Source: Stenotrophomonas sp. ISL-67 (GTDB lineage: Bacteria > Pseudomonadota > Gammaproteobacteria > Xanthomonadales > Xanthomonadaceae). From it: a stretch of 64,000 bases of DNA. A program made the translations under genes and the position numbers. The stretch spans positions 372,001-436,000 of the forward strand of contig NZ_JAGGRL010000001.1 in NCBI RefSeq assembly GCF_018612915.1, given 5' to 3'. A model generated the notes under the pieces. It ran no database searches, was not told the DNA's origin, and was given only the letters and a program-made list of their open reading frames with translations. Below are positions 19,823-28,145 of this stretch, one piece after another. The stretch's first letter is position 1, and every line of letters starts with the position of its first letter.

Positions 19823-21014
19823 GCTCCGGATTCTGCTGTTTTACAGGGGTTGAGGCCGTGTTCACCCTCACCACCACCGACATGCCCGGGCGCAGGCGCG
19901 GCGCCAGGTCCTGGTCGGGATCGATAGCGATGCGGATCGGCAGTCGCTGCACGACCTTGGTGAAGTTGCCGCTGGCGTTGTCCGGGCGCAGCACGCTGAA
20001 CTCCGCGCCGGTGGCCGGCGCGATCTGCTCGACCCGTCCGGTCAGCCGCTGGCCGTCGAAGGCGTCCACCGAGAAGCTGGCCGGTTGGCCAATGCGCATC
20101 TTCCAGGTCTGGCCTTCCTTGAAGTTGGCTACCACCCACAGGGTGTCCGGCACCAGGAACAGCAGCTGCGACCCCGCTGTGACGTATTGGCCCAGACGCA
20201 CCGAGGCTTCGCTGACCTGGCCATCGCGCGGGGCATGGATCACCGTGTTGGCCAGGTCGATGCGGGCCAGCTCAAGCTGTGCCTGCGCGGTTTCCACCCC
20301 GGCTTCCAGGCCCTTGCGTGCCACCTGGGTGGAGGTGAGGGTTTCCTCGGCGATGCGGATCTGCGCCTGTGCCTGCTGCACGGACGACTGCGCGGCCTGC
20401 GCGCTGGTGCGGAACTTGTCGCGGTCGTTGAGTGCCACCAGCTGCTGCGCGGCCAGTTCCTCGTAGCGTTTCAGCTCGCTGCGCGAGCGCGACAGTTCCG
20501 ATTGCCCGGCCGACAGGGTCGCCTGCGCGGCGCCGATCTGCGCGCGGTTCTGCGCCTGTGCCTGGTCGGAGTTGGCCAGCGCGGCCTTGGCGCTGTCCAG
20601 GTTGGCCTGCGCCTGCGCTACTTTTTCGTTGTAGATGCGGTCGTCGATGCGCAGCAGCGGCTCGCCCTGCTTCACGTGCTGGAAGTCCTTCACCAGCACG
20701 TCGGTGACATAGCCGTTGACCTGCGGCGCCAGCACCGTGATCTGGCCGCGAACGTACGCGTTGTCGGTGCTCACCCAGGTGCTGTTGAACGGCCACAACG
20801 ACCATGCGCGCAGGATCAACGCGATGCCCAGCAGGGCCACCACGATCATCACCACCACGCTGCGGGCGCTGGGCTTGAGGTACTTCGGCGCGCTGGGCGC
20901 GGCAGGCGCCGCCGCAGCGTTGGCCGACGCCGGGGCGGCATCGGTGGGCGGTGGCGGGTTGACGTCTTCGGGCGCGTCGTCGCGCGGCGGGGTCGTGGGC
21001 ATATCGGGGCTCAT
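19818..21014 (-). CDS. HlyD/EmrA-type periplasmic adaptor of an efflux pump
   Basis: A 398-residue membrane-fusion protein linking an inner-membrane MFS pump to an outer-membrane channel. A proline/alanine-rich cytoplasmic N-terminus leads to one membrane helix (about 52-70, VVVMIVVALLGIALILRAW). Then come the lipoyl-like half-motif STDNAYVRGQITVLAPQVNG, a long Ala/Gln-rich coiled coil (QANLDSAKAALANSDQAQAQ onward), the second lipoyl half (VIHAPRDGQVSEASVRLGQY) and a beta-barrel to the end. ATG 21014 overlaps the pump gene stop (ATGA). The stop codon TAG comes from the head of the adjacent GGTAGGG repeat. Drug specificity unknown. Confidence 0.92.
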   Translation of the reverse strand: MSPDMPTTPPRDDAPEDVNPPPPTDAAPASANAAAAPAAPSAPKYLKPSARSVVVMIVVALLGIALILRAWSLWPFNSTWVSTDNAYVRGQITVLAPQVNGYVTDVLVKDFQHVKQGEPLLRIDDRIYNEKVAQAQANLDSAKAALANSDQAQAQNRAQIGAAQATLSAGQSELSRSRSELKRYEELAAQQLVALNDRDKFRTSAQAAQSSVQQAQAQIRIAEETLTSTQVARKGLEAGVETAQAQLELARIDLANTVIHAPRDGQVSEASVRLGQYVTAGSQLLFLVPDTLWVVANFKEGQTWKMRIGQPASFSVDAFDGQRLTGRVEQIAPATGAEFSVLRPDNASGNFTKVVQRLPIRIAIDPDQDLAPRLRPGMSVVVRVNTASTPVKQQNPER

Positions 21015-22687
21015 CGGGGGGACACGCCGGCGGGCGTGGGCGGTGTGGGGGTGGGTGGGTGGCGTTTTCGCCATTGCTTGAGCACGGCGGTGCGCACCGA
21101 CAGCAGCAGCAGCCAGCACAGGAAGCCCAGCGCGACCCGGCCGCTGAGCGAGAACACATCGTTGAAGCCGCGCACGTTGGCCTCGCGGCGGGTGATCTGG
21201 GCCAGTTGCGCGGTGCCCTGCGCACTGCGTTGCACCGGGTCGGTAAGCAGCGATGCGTACAGCTGCTGCTGCAGCTTCAGGCGCTGCGCGACCACCCCGT
21301 CAGCGGGGTCGAGCTGGCTGACCAGCGCGCTGGAATACACCTGTTCGCGATGCAGCTGGTAGGTGCCCAGCACGGCCGAACCGGCCAGCCCGCCCAGGGT
21401 CTGGGTGATCGACAGCGTGACCAGGAAGGTGATCATGTGGTCCACGCCCTGTTTCAACGCCTGGGTGATGCCCAGCATGATCAGTGGGCCCATGAACATG
21501 CCGGCGCCCATCGAGGCCAGAAACTGGCTGACGAAGAAATCCTGCGGGCGGTCCTGGCTGGTGCGGCTCTGGTCGAGGAAGGCGGCGCTGCCCAGCAGCA
21601 GGATCGCCATCAGCAACTGCGGGATGATCCGCTTCTGGCCGAAGGTGAGCGAACTGACCGCGATACCGCAGATCACCCCGGCCAGGATCACCGCGAACAA
21701 CGGCCGCATCTGGTCCGGTCCCATGCCCAGCTGGCGCATCAGCCCGACCACGCCGTAGGACTGTTCGGTGGTGAGGAAGCGGATCATGAACGCACCGACG
21801 ATGAAGTGCAGCACGGGCAGGCTGGTCAGCCAGCGGGTCTGCAGCAGCGGGTTGCGCCGGTAGTGTTCGATCACGAAGCCGGCGGTGGCCAGTGCGATCG
21901 AGGCGACCAGTGCCCAACCCAGCCACGGGGTGTCCAGCCACCAGCGCACGTAGCCCTGCGCCAGCACCACCACCAGCAGCCCGACCGCCGGCGCCAACAG
22001 TGCGAAGGTCAGGAAGTCCATCGGCTCGAAGGCCTTGATCTGCACCCCGGGCGGCAGCTTCAGCAGCACCACCGCCGCGAACGCGCACAGCGCCAGGCCG
22101 GCCTCGAACAGGTACAGGTTGTGCCACTGCCCGGTGTCCACCAGCCCGGCCGAAACCAACCACGCGATCGGCACGGCCATCTGCGAAATGCCGACGCCGA
22201 TCACCAGCAGGTTGCCGGTGTAGCGGCGCGGCAGCGACTGCAGCATGTACAGGGTGCCCAGCGTGCTGCACGCCGCGCCGGCAAAGCCGCTGGCCGCGCG
22301 CACCATCACCGTGGTCTCGAAGCTGCCCACGGCCAGGTGCAGCAGCGCCAATGCGGCGTACAGGCCCAGGCCGATCTCGGCGAACAAACGGATGCCGTAC
22401 TGCTGCCGGAACTTGAACGCGAGCAGGTTGGCGGTGACGTTGACCATTGCGTAGGCGGCCACCAGCCAGCTGCCCTGCGCCGGGGTGAGCCCGAGCTGCC
22501 CCTGCAGGTAGGGCAGGTTGGCGCTGACCAGTGCATTGCCCAGGCCACCGGTGATGCCGACCAGAAGCGCCACCAGGGCGTAGGCGACGCGCCGATGCGG
22601 CGGGTGCCAGGGCATCGACGCGGAGCCGGGCAGGGTCGGCCTTTCATGCTCTTCCCAGTCGGGAATGGGCTTGAGGTAGTCGGCCAT
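21011..22687 (-). CDS. DHA2-family MFS multidrug efflux transporter (EmrB-like)
   Basis: A 558-residue proton antiporter with about 14 membrane helices, expected to export drugs with the adaptor encoded next to it. The first helices (VAYALVALLVGITGGLGNAL) and the segment LPYLQGQLGLTPAQGSWLVAAYAMVN with its W-x3-AY motif match the DHA2/EmrB family. The loop after the fourth to fifth helices (GTLYMLQSLPRRYTGNLLVI) also fits. ATG 22687 overlaps the last base of the TetR gene stop (TGATG), giving tight coupling. The long C-terminal cytoplasmic tail (RKRHPPTPTPPTP) is proline-rich. Operon order is tetR-emrB-emrA. Confidence 0.92.
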   Translation of the reverse strand: MADYLKPIPDWEEHERPTLPGSASMPWHPPHRRVAYALVALLVGITGGLGNALVSANLPYLQGQLGLTPAQGSWLVAAYAMVNVTANLLAFKFRQQYGIRLFAEIGLGLYAALALLHLAVGSFETTVMVRAASGFAGAACSTLGTLYMLQSLPRRYTGNLLVIGVGISQMAVPIAWLVSAGLVDTGQWHNLYLFEAGLALCAFAAVVLLKLPPGVQIKAFEPMDFLTFALLAPAVGLLVVVLAQGYVRWWLDTPWLGWALVASIALATAGFVIEHYRRNPLLQTRWLTSLPVLHFIVGAFMIRFLTTEQSYGVVGLMRQLGMGPDQMRPLFAVILAGVICGIAVSSLTFGQKRIIPQLLMAILLLGSAAFLDQSRTSQDRPQDFFVSQFLASMGAGMFMGPLIMLGITQALKQGVDHMITFLVTLSITQTLGGLAGSAVLGTYQLHREQVYSSALVSQLDPADGVVAQRLKLQQQLYASLLTDPVQRSAQGTAQLAQITRREANVRGFNDVFSLSGRVALGFLCWLLLLSVRTAVLKQWRKRHPPTPTPPTPAGVSPR

Positions 22688-23253
22688 CAACCGGCCCCGT
22701 CGGCAGGTCCCTGCAGTCCGGCGCGCAGCAGTGTCAGGCCGCGCGTGGCCAACCGGGCACGTTCTTCGCGGGTTTTGCCGCGCAGGGCGGCGCCGAGCAT
22801 GCTGGAAATGAGCGAGATGTCGGCCGGCTGCAGGTCCGCCCGGCACAGTCCTGCGTCGATCGCGCGCTGGATCGGTGCCTTCAGCAGGGCCTGCACGGTC
22901 TGCCGCGCGGCCTTGATGGTGGGTTCGTCGGGGTCCACGGCGCGCCAGTAGTCGGCCAGCGCCGGCGACTGCACGATGCGCGAGGCCATCCCCTGCAACA
23001 CCTCGAACAGTGCGTCATCGCGATCGCCCAGCGTTTCGACCTGGCGCGCGATGCGGGCCACGGTGCGCTCGAGCAGCGCTTCGATCAGCGCAGTGCGGTC
23101 CGGGAAGTTGCGGTACAGGGTGGCGCGCCCGACCTGGGCCTTTTCGACCACAAGGTCCAGCGGTGCGGTGACGCCATGCTGGCCGAACACGCTGTCGGCG
23201 GCATCCAGGATCAGGGCGCGGCGGGCAGCCGCATCGGCTCGTTGACTTTGCAT
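22687..23253 (-). CDS. TetR family regulator of the efflux operon
   Basis: A 188-residue repressor. The N-terminal helix-turn-helix is clear: ARRALILDAADSVFGQHGV, then LVVEKAQVGRATLYRNFPDR (residues about 35-54), the canonical TetR recognition helix. The C-terminal ligand/dimer domain (about 65-188) resembles the YxaF/AcrR C-terminal type but the ligand is unknown. It is the first gene of the operon with the MFS pump and adaptor, so it most likely represses its own operon. A perfect 6+6 palindrome sits 10 bases upstream of its ATG. Confidence 0.92.
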   Translation of the reverse strand: MQSQRADAAARRALILDAADSVFGQHGVTAPLDLVVEKAQVGRATLYRNFPDRTALIEALLERTVARIARQVETLGDRDDALFEVLQGMASRIVQSPALADYWRAVDPDEPTIKAARQTVQALLKAPIQRAIDAGLCRADLQPADISLISSMLGAALRGKTREERARLATRGLTLLRAGLQGPADGAG

Positions 23254-23263
23254 GGGCCATTTT

Positions 23264-23279
23264 CGGACAGGAATGTCCG
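23264..23279. promoter_or_regulatory. Probable operator of the TetR-EmrBA operon
   Basis: CGGACA-GGAA-TGTCCG is a perfect 6-bp inverted repeat with a 4-base spacer, centred about 18 bases upstream of the TetR start codon. Position and symmetry suit autorepression; binding by this TetR protein is inferred. Confidence 0.6.
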
Positions 23280-23385
23280 CAAGGGAAGCCGTGGCGGGTA
23301 TACGGGTATGAGGCCGCTGGGGTTGGTCAACGAGGTGTGAAGCCGGGTTGTCCTGGATATGGAGTATCGCTGTGGTCGTTACCGC

Positions 23386-23457
23386 GCAGCCACGCCGGGC
23401 GTGGCTCTACGCCGGTTGTGGCCCGGCGGTTTGTAGCGCCACGCCCTGCGTGGCTGC
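23386..23457. repeat. Inverted REP pair, GTAGCGCCACGC/GTAGAGCCACGC type
   Basis: 23386-23410 (ends CGTGGCTCTAC) and 23433-23457 (begins GTAGCGCCACG) are GTAG-headed palindromes in opposite orientation, head to head. They lie between the TonB receptor terminator and the TetR gene. Confidence 0.8.
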
Positions 23458-23483
23458 AAAAAAACGGGGGCCTTGCGGCCCCC
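23458..23483 (-). terminator. Rho-independent terminator of the TonB receptor gene
   Basis: On the minus strand, a stem of GGGGGCC/GGCCCCC with a 4-base loop is followed by seven consecutive Ts, 28 bases after the receptor stop codon. It is a textbook intrinsic terminator. Confidence 0.88.
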
Positions 23484-23511
23484 GAAGGTCAAACAGGGAC
23501 CCCAGCGGGGA

Positions 23512-25701
23512 TCAGAAGTACGCGCGGATGCCGAATGCCACGCCACGGCCCGGCAGCGGCGAGTAATCGCGCAGCAGCGAGGTGTGCGCGCGCGCTTCGC
23601 GGTTGGTCAGGTTGTTGCCGTCCAGGAACACTTCGTAGCTGTTGCTGTCGCTGCGGTCCCAGCGGTAGGCGAAGTGCGCGTCGACCAGGGTGTAGCCGGC
23701 GCTCGGGTCTTCATTCTGCGCAGTGTCCTTCTGGCTGCTGTACCGCACCGCGCCCACCGACGCCCGCCAGCCATCGCGTGACCAGCGCAGGTCGGCGCCG
23801 ACGCGCGCTGGGGCGATGCGCGGCAGGTAACCGCTGTTGGCCAGGTCCACGGTGTAGTTGTGGTCGTGGTCGCCATGCGGCACGGCAATGTCGACGCTGC
23901 GGCTGCCGCTGCCATCCAGTTCGGCCTTCACGTAGTCGCCGAACACGCGCAGGTCCCAGTCGCCGCTGTTGCCTTCGAACAGGTGTACCAGGGCTTCGGC
24001 TTCGGCGCCCTTGAAGGTGGCGTCCTGCTGGGTCCACAGGCGCACCGGCAGGCTTTCCACCACGCCGGTGTCTGCCAGGTAGATGAAGTCCTTGAACGTC
24101 GTCTGGTAGATCGACGCGGAGAAATCGAGGCGGTCGCTGTGGGTGTGGATGCCCAGCTCGACGCGCTGGCCGCGCTCGGTCTTCAGGTTGGCGTTGCCGA
24201 TCTCCAGCGAGCGGGTGGCGATGTGCGCACCGGCGGCATACAGCTCTTCGTTGGTCGGCGCGCGCTCGGAACCGTCCACGCCAAAGCGCAGGTCGACCGC
24301 ATCGTTGAGCTTCCAGATGCCGGCGGCCGACAGGTTGGTGGCGTCGAAGGTGCGCGCCCGGTAATCGCCGGTCGGGTCCAGTTTGACCTGGTCGTGGCGG
24401 CCGCCCAGTTCGAGCTTGAACGGGCCGAACTGCTTTTCCTGCAGCACGAACAGGCCGACGTTGCGGGTACCGGTATCGGGCACGAACGCTTCTTCGCCCC
24501 TGGCGCCGAAGTCACTGTTGCCGAACTGCAGGCCGAACGCGCCGTCCCAGCCGCCGATCTGCTGCTGCACGGCTTCGAGGCGGGCTTCGATGCCGCGGTT
24601 GGTGAAGCGGGTGGACGGCGTGCCGGCCTCCAGCTCCACGTGCTCGTAGTCGGTGTAGGCGGTGCGCAGGTTGATGTTCTTCAGGAACGAGACCGGGTTG
24701 TAGATGCCGCCCTTGGCTTCGAAGCGGTTCTGCACCATGTCGATGCGCACGTCGTGCTCGTCGCCTTCCTCTTCGTCGCCATGGTCGTGATCGTGGTCAT
24801 GGTCGTCGTCGGCATGCACGTGGGCGCCGTTGGGAATGCCGTAGTTGGTGCGGTAGGTGCTGGCCGACGCGCCGAAGTAGCCGCCTTCGCCGAGCCAGGT
24901 CGCACCGACGCCACCGGCGCGGGTGCGGATCGAGCTGTTGTCCAGGGTGCCGCGACGCGGTTCGTCGGTGTCGCCTTCTTCGTGGTCATGGCCGCTGTGG
25001 TCTTCCAGGCCATCGATCACGGCGTAACCGGGAATGCGGTAGTCATCGCCGTTGCGCACCAGGCCGTCGACATGCAGCACCCAGTTGCCGTTCACGCCAT
25101 CAAGCCGGAACATGCCGCTGCGCTCGTCGTTGACCGAGTTGCCGCGCACTTCGGCGCGGCCGCTGAGCGGTCGGTCGGGCAGGTCGCGGGCGATGCGGCC
25201 ATCGACCACGTTGACCGCGCCACCGATCGCGCCGCTGCCGAACAGCAGCGTGGCCGGCCCCTTGAGTACTTCGATCTGATCGGCCAGGAACGGTTCGATG
25301 CTGGTGGCGTGGTCGGCGCTGACGGTGGAGGCATCCATGTTGCCCATGCCATTGGACAGCACGGCCACGCGCGGGCCTTCCTGGCCACGAATGATCGGCC
25401 GGCCTACGCCGGGACCGAAGAAGGTGCTCTGCACGCCGGGCAGCTTGGCCACGGTATCGCCGAGGGTGCCGGCCTTCTGTTCGTCCAGGCGCTCGCCGGC
25501 GAGCACGTCCACCGGGCGCGCCAGCGATTCGGCGTCGCCCTGCAGCGGGGTGGCGGTGACCTTCACTGCGGACAGTTCGGTCAAGTGGTGGTCACGTTGG
25601 CCGGCATCATCGGCGGCGAGGGCCAAGGAAGGAATGAGAGCTGCGGCAAGCGCCAGGGACAGGGCGTGCGGCTGAAGTGAACGGGGAGAGCGCATGGGCA
25701 T
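23512..25701 (-). CDS. TonB-dependent outer-membrane receptor, zinc (ZnuD-like) type
   Basis: A 729-residue outer-membrane importer with a signal peptide (LSLALAAALIPSLALA, cleaved near residue 30). The plug domain carries GVGRPIIRGQEGPRVAVLSNG and VLKGPATLLFGSGAIGGAVN. A 22-strand barrel ends in the aromatic residue F (GVAFGIRAYF). Surface loops carry metal-binding clusters: HSGHDHEEGDTDE, HVHADDDHDHDHDHGD and PHGDHDHNY. These Asp/His loops are typical of ZnuD-type zinc receptors. ATG 25701 or 25695 are both possible; 25701 is kept. Divergent from a MerC gene across a 154-base region with two palindromes; Zur control is inferred. Confidence 0.9.
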   Translation of the reverse strand: MPMRSPRSLQPHALSLALAAALIPSLALAADDAGQRDHHLTELSAVKVTATPLQGDAESLARPVDVLAGERLDEQKAGTLGDTVAKLPGVQSTFFGPGVGRPIIRGQEGPRVAVLSNGMGNMDASTVSADHATSIEPFLADQIEVLKGPATLLFGSGAIGGAVNVVDGRIARDLPDRPLSGRAEVRGNSVNDERSGMFRLDGVNGNWVLHVDGLVRNGDDYRIPGYAVIDGLEDHSGHDHEEGDTDEPRRGTLDNSSIRTRAGGVGATWLGEGGYFGASASTYRTNYGIPNGAHVHADDDHDHDHDHGDEEEGDEHDVRIDMVQNRFEAKGGIYNPVSFLKNINLRTAYTDYEHVELEAGTPSTRFTNRGIEARLEAVQQQIGGWDGAFGLQFGNSDFGARGEEAFVPDTGTRNVGLFVLQEKQFGPFKLELGGRHDQVKLDPTGDYRARTFDATNLSAAGIWKLNDAVDLRFGVDGSERAPTNEELYAAGAHIATRSLEIGNANLKTERGQRVELGIHTHSDRLDFSASIYQTTFKDFIYLADTGVVESLPVRLWTQQDATFKGAEAEALVHLFEGNSGDWDLRVFGDYVKAELDGSGSRSVDIAVPHGDHDHNYTVDLANSGYLPRIAPARVGADLRWSRDGWRASVGAVRYSSQKDTAQNEDPSAGYTLVDAHFAYRWDRSDSNSYEVFLDGNNLTNREARAHTSLLRDYSPLPGRGVAFGIRAYF

Positions 25702-25717
25702 GGGTCCGTCGGTCTGA

Positions 25718-25734
25718 TTGTTACAATGTATCAA
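25718..25734. promoter_or_regulatory. 17-bp palindrome upstream of the TonB receptor, candidate Zur operator
   Basis: TTGTTACAATGTATCAA matches its own reverse complement at all but three positions (4, 9 and 14). It is AT-rich in a GC-rich genome and sits 17-33 bases upstream of the receptor start. Zur is proposed because the receptor is zinc-type and zur lies 6 kb away. Confidence 0.5.
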
Positions 25735-25810
25735 TGGTGGGGCGCGCCAATCCCATCGGAGCGGGGGGATGGAGCCAGGTGAGGCAGGGGAGGGAGTGCG
25801 CGTCGGGATT

Positions 25811-25834
25811 GATGTTATATTATTCCATAACGAT
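25811..25834. promoter_or_regulatory. AT-rich palindrome upstream of merC-like gene, candidate Zur operator
   Basis: GTTAT-N8-ATAAC (25814-25831) lies within a strongly AT-rich stretch (GTTATATTATTCCATAAC), ending 25 bases before the MerC-type start codon. The GTTAT/ATAAC half-sites resemble gammaproteobacterial Zur boxes. Confidence 0.5.
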
Positions 25835-25855
25835 TCTTCGACCCTGCTGGAAGTC

Positions 25856-26269
25856 ATGCCCCTGTTCCCCCGCCTTCGTCATCTGTTGGATCGCTTTGGT
25901 GCCACCGGCTCGCTGCTGTGCGCGGTGCACTGCGCCGTGCTGCCTGTCCTGCTGGCGGCGGCGCCGTCGCTGGGGCTGTCGGTGTGGTTGGGCGACGGGG
26001 TGGAACTGGCGCTGGTCAGTTTCGTGACCCTGCTGGGGCTGTTCAGCCTGGTGTGGGGCTATCGCCGCCATGGGGCGCTGCGTGCGCTGGGTTTCCTGGT
26101 GCCGGGGCTGACGGCGTTGTGGGCGGGGCTGCTGTATGGGCCGCTGCACCATTCGCCGGTGCCGCACGCGGTGGTGATGACGTTGGGCGGCGTGCTGGTG
26201 GGCGTGGCCCACCTGGTCAACCTGCGCCTGAACCACGGCCACGTACATGACGCGAGCTGTGCGCACTGA
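25856..26269 (+). CDS. MerC-domain membrane protein
   Basis: A 137-residue integral membrane protein with four predicted helices. SLLCAVHCAVLPVLLAAAPS carries the Cys-x3-Cys-in-helix pattern of MerC-family metal transport proteins (CAVHC). The C-terminus LRLNHGHVHDASCAH is His/Cys-rich and could bind metal. Known MerC proteins bring mercuric ion across the inner membrane; xanthomonad paralogues beside zinc receptors are presumably for zinc. ATG 25856 has GGAAG just upstream; an upstream frame lacks family sequence. Divergent from the zinc-type receptor, so probably co-regulated. Confidence 0.85.
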   Translation: MPLFPRLRHLLDRFGATGSLLCAVHCAVLPVLLAAAPSLGLSVWLGDGVELALVSFVTLLGLFSLVWGYRRHGALRALGFLVPGLTALWAGLLYGPLHHSPVPHAVVMTLGGVLVGVAHLVNLRLNHGHVHDASCAH

Positions 26270-26377
26270 GGCGCTGTGGTAGGCTTTCTGATCGTGCGCG
26301 GGGGCGTCTGCAAGGGCGGGCCCGCCGAACCCGTGTCAGCACGGGGTAATCAGATTTCAGACTAAGGAGTTGACGAC

Positions 26378-26560
26378 ATGGGTAAGGGTGACCGCAAGAC
26401 CGCCAAGGGCAAGCGCTACAACGCCAGCTACGGCAATTCGCGTTCGCACGCGGTGAGTAAGGTGGCCGTGGGCGCAGCTGCGCCGGTCGCCAAGAAGACC
26501 GTGGCCAAGGCCCCGGCAAAGAAGGCCGTGGCCAAGAAGGCTGTTGCCAAGGCCGGCTGA
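26378..26560 (+). CDS. 30S ribosomal protein THX
   Basis: A 60-residue very basic protein. The N-terminus MGKGDRKTAKGKRYNASYGN matches the Thx family, a small peptide in the head of the 30S subunit. The C-terminal half is an Ala/Lys/Val/Pro low-complexity tail (KKTVAKAPAKKAVAKKAVAK) that resembles histone-H1-like proteins and makes it longer than the Thermus protein of about 27 residues. ATG 26378 is preceded by AAGGAG at ideal spacing. A strong terminator follows 18 bases after the stop. Confidence 0.85.
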   Translation: MGKGDRKTAKGKRYNASYGNSRSHAVSKVAVGAAAPVAKKTVAKAPAKKAVAKKAVAKAG

Positions 26561-26578
26561 GTTTCGCCAGGCCTGACG

Positions 26579-26609
26579 AAAAAACGCGGCGCTTGCGCCG
26601 CGTTTTTTT
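26579..26609. terminator. Bidirectional intrinsic terminator after THX
   Basis: An 8-bp stem (CGCGGCGC/GCGCCGCG) is flanked by six As on the left and seven Ts on the right, so it can stop transcription from both strands. It separates THX from the convergent phosphodiesterase gene. Confidence 0.92.
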
Positions 26610-26689
26610 ATGGGGCGGTTTCGATCGGGGATAAACGTCGGAGGCGCCGTTGTGGTCTGGATTGGATCGGTTTCGGATGCTTGGGCCGC

Positions 26690-26817
26690 GCTGCGCGCGG
26701 TGTCCGGCCAACGGCCGGGGCTACGAATTTCTACGTGCCCAATGGGATCTGGATCAATCAACCAAGGCTTCGGATACATGCGGTAGCGCCGGCCGTTGGC
26801 CGGACACCGCGCGCAGC
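26690..26817. repeat. Long inverted repeat built from a GTAG REP pair
   Basis: The 35-base arm at 26690-26724 and the arm at 26783-26817 are reverse complements with a single mismatch. Each contains the REP core GCCGGCCGTTGGCCGG-type palindrome with GTAGC/GCTAC facing inward, extended by a shared GCGCGCGGTGT flank. The 58-base spacer has no gene. Confidence 0.8.
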
Positions 26818-26833
26818 GACGCGCCGGCATCTG

Positions 26834-28093
26834 TCACTTCAACGCAGGAACCAGCGTCTCCGGATTGCCATCGTTCGGGGCCATCGGGATGCCCAGCAAA
26901 CGCGTCATCAACGGATAAACGTCAACGTTGTCGAAGCCCGGCAGGGTGGCGCCTTGTTTGAAGGCAGGTCCACGGGCGATGAAGATCGCGCGCATGGAGG
27001 GCAGGGCGTTGTCGTAGCCGTGCGAACCGCGGTCGCCCGGCTCGCGCTTGGCCAGGCGCGAGCGGCTCAGTGCGTTCCAGCCTTCGTGCATCTGGCACAC
27101 GATCGGCGGGATGCGTGGGTTGCTGCCGTATTCCCAGCGGGCGGGCAGGGTCTGGCGGGTCCAGCAGTCGTAGGTCGCGTGTGCGCCCAGCAGGATATTC
27201 TCTGCCTGTTGCTGCTTGCCGGGCAGCGGCGCGAAGCCGATCGACTGGCCTAGCGATACATCCTTGGCAATGGACGGATCGACCATGTCTTCAACCGCGA
27301 TGGTCTGGCCGTCCGGCACGCCTGCCATGCCGTGGTCGGACAGCACGATCAGGTTGGTGCCGGCGTCCAGCCCGCGTGCCTCCAGGCCATCCAGCAGGTG
27401 CCCGATGGCGGTGTCCACGTCGACGATGGCTGCAGCGTACTCAGGCGAATCGGGACCGTTGTGGTGGCCGGCCTTGTCGACCTGCTCCATGTACAGCGTG
27501 ACCAGGCGCGGTGCGTCCGGGCCGGTCTGGCCCAGCCAGCCCAGCACCTCGCCCACGCGGGCGGACAACGACACGTTCGGATCGTAGGCCCGCCATTGGC
27601 TCGGCCGCACCCCCTGGATCGCCGCTTCGCTACCCGGCCACGACCACGTCGCCGAACGCACGCCGGCCTTCTCCGCGCCCACCCAGATCGGCTCGCCGCC
27701 CCACCAGCGCGAATCCGTTACTGCCGCCGGCAGGTTCACCTGGAATCGGCCCAGCGCCGCTTCCTGCATGCTGTTGTGGATGATCCCGTGATGGTCCGGG
27801 CGTAGTCCGGTCACGAGGGTGTAGTGGTTGGGGAAGGTCAGCGAAGGGTACGACGGCGTCATCCACTGCGCGCGCACGCCGTCGTGCGCGATGCGCGACA
27901 GGTTCGGGGTGATGCCACGGTCCAGCATGTCCGCGCGCAGGCCATCGATCGACACCAGCAGCAGCTTCGGTGCAGTGGCCGTGACGGTCCCGGTACCCGC
28001 AGGCGGTACGGTTGGCGCGGTGGGCGGGGCGCTGGCACAGCTGGTCAGCGCGAGGGTGGCGGCAAGCGCCAGCGAAAGGCGGACGGAAATCAT
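26834..28093 (-). CDS. Nucleotide pyrophosphatase/phosphodiesterase (NPP family) lipoprotein
   Basis: A 419-residue member of the alkaline phosphatase superfamily, NPP branch, which hydrolyses nucleotide phosphodiester or pyrophosphate bonds. The lipobox LTSC puts lipidated Cys19 at the N-terminus, so it is exported and membrane-anchored. LLVSIDGLRADM supplies the metal-binding Asp50. The nucleophile is Thr86 in SLTFPNHYTLVTG. LSDHGMAGV holds the further metal ligands Asp-His, and a late GSHGYDN gives another His. It resembles the structurally known Xanthomonas NPP. ATG 28093 is the first Met and gives the signal peptide. It is monocistronic as far as seen. Confidence 0.93.
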   Translation of the reverse strand: MISVRLSLALAATLALTSCASAPPTAPTVPPAGTGTVTATAPKLLLVSIDGLRADMLDRGITPNLSRIAHDGVRAQWMTPSYPSLTFPNHYTLVTGLRPDHHGIIHNSMQEAALGRFQVNLPAAVTDSRWWGGEPIWVGAEKAGVRSATWSWPGSEAAIQGVRPSQWRAYDPNVSLSARVGEVLGWLGQTGPDAPRLVTLYMEQVDKAGHHNGPDSPEYAAAIVDVDTAIGHLLDGLEARGLDAGTNLIVLSDHGMAGVPDGQTIAVEDMVDPSIAKDVSLGQSIGFAPLPGKQQQAENILLGAHATYDCWTRQTLPARWEYGSNPRIPPIVCQMHEGWNALSRSRLAKREPGDRGSHGYDNALPSMRAIFIARGPAFKQGATLPGFDNVDVYPLMTRLLGIPMAPNDGNPETLVPALK

Positions 28094-28145
28094 CCATGCA
28101 TCATAGTTCGCCGCAGTGACGCGGCGAAGACAACCTATGGCACGG

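Noticed and set aside
24740..25000. CATGGTCGTG-like DNA repeats in the TonB receptor
   Set aside because: They encode the His/Asp loops of the receptor; the repeat arises from codons for HD pairs, not from an independent DNA repeat.
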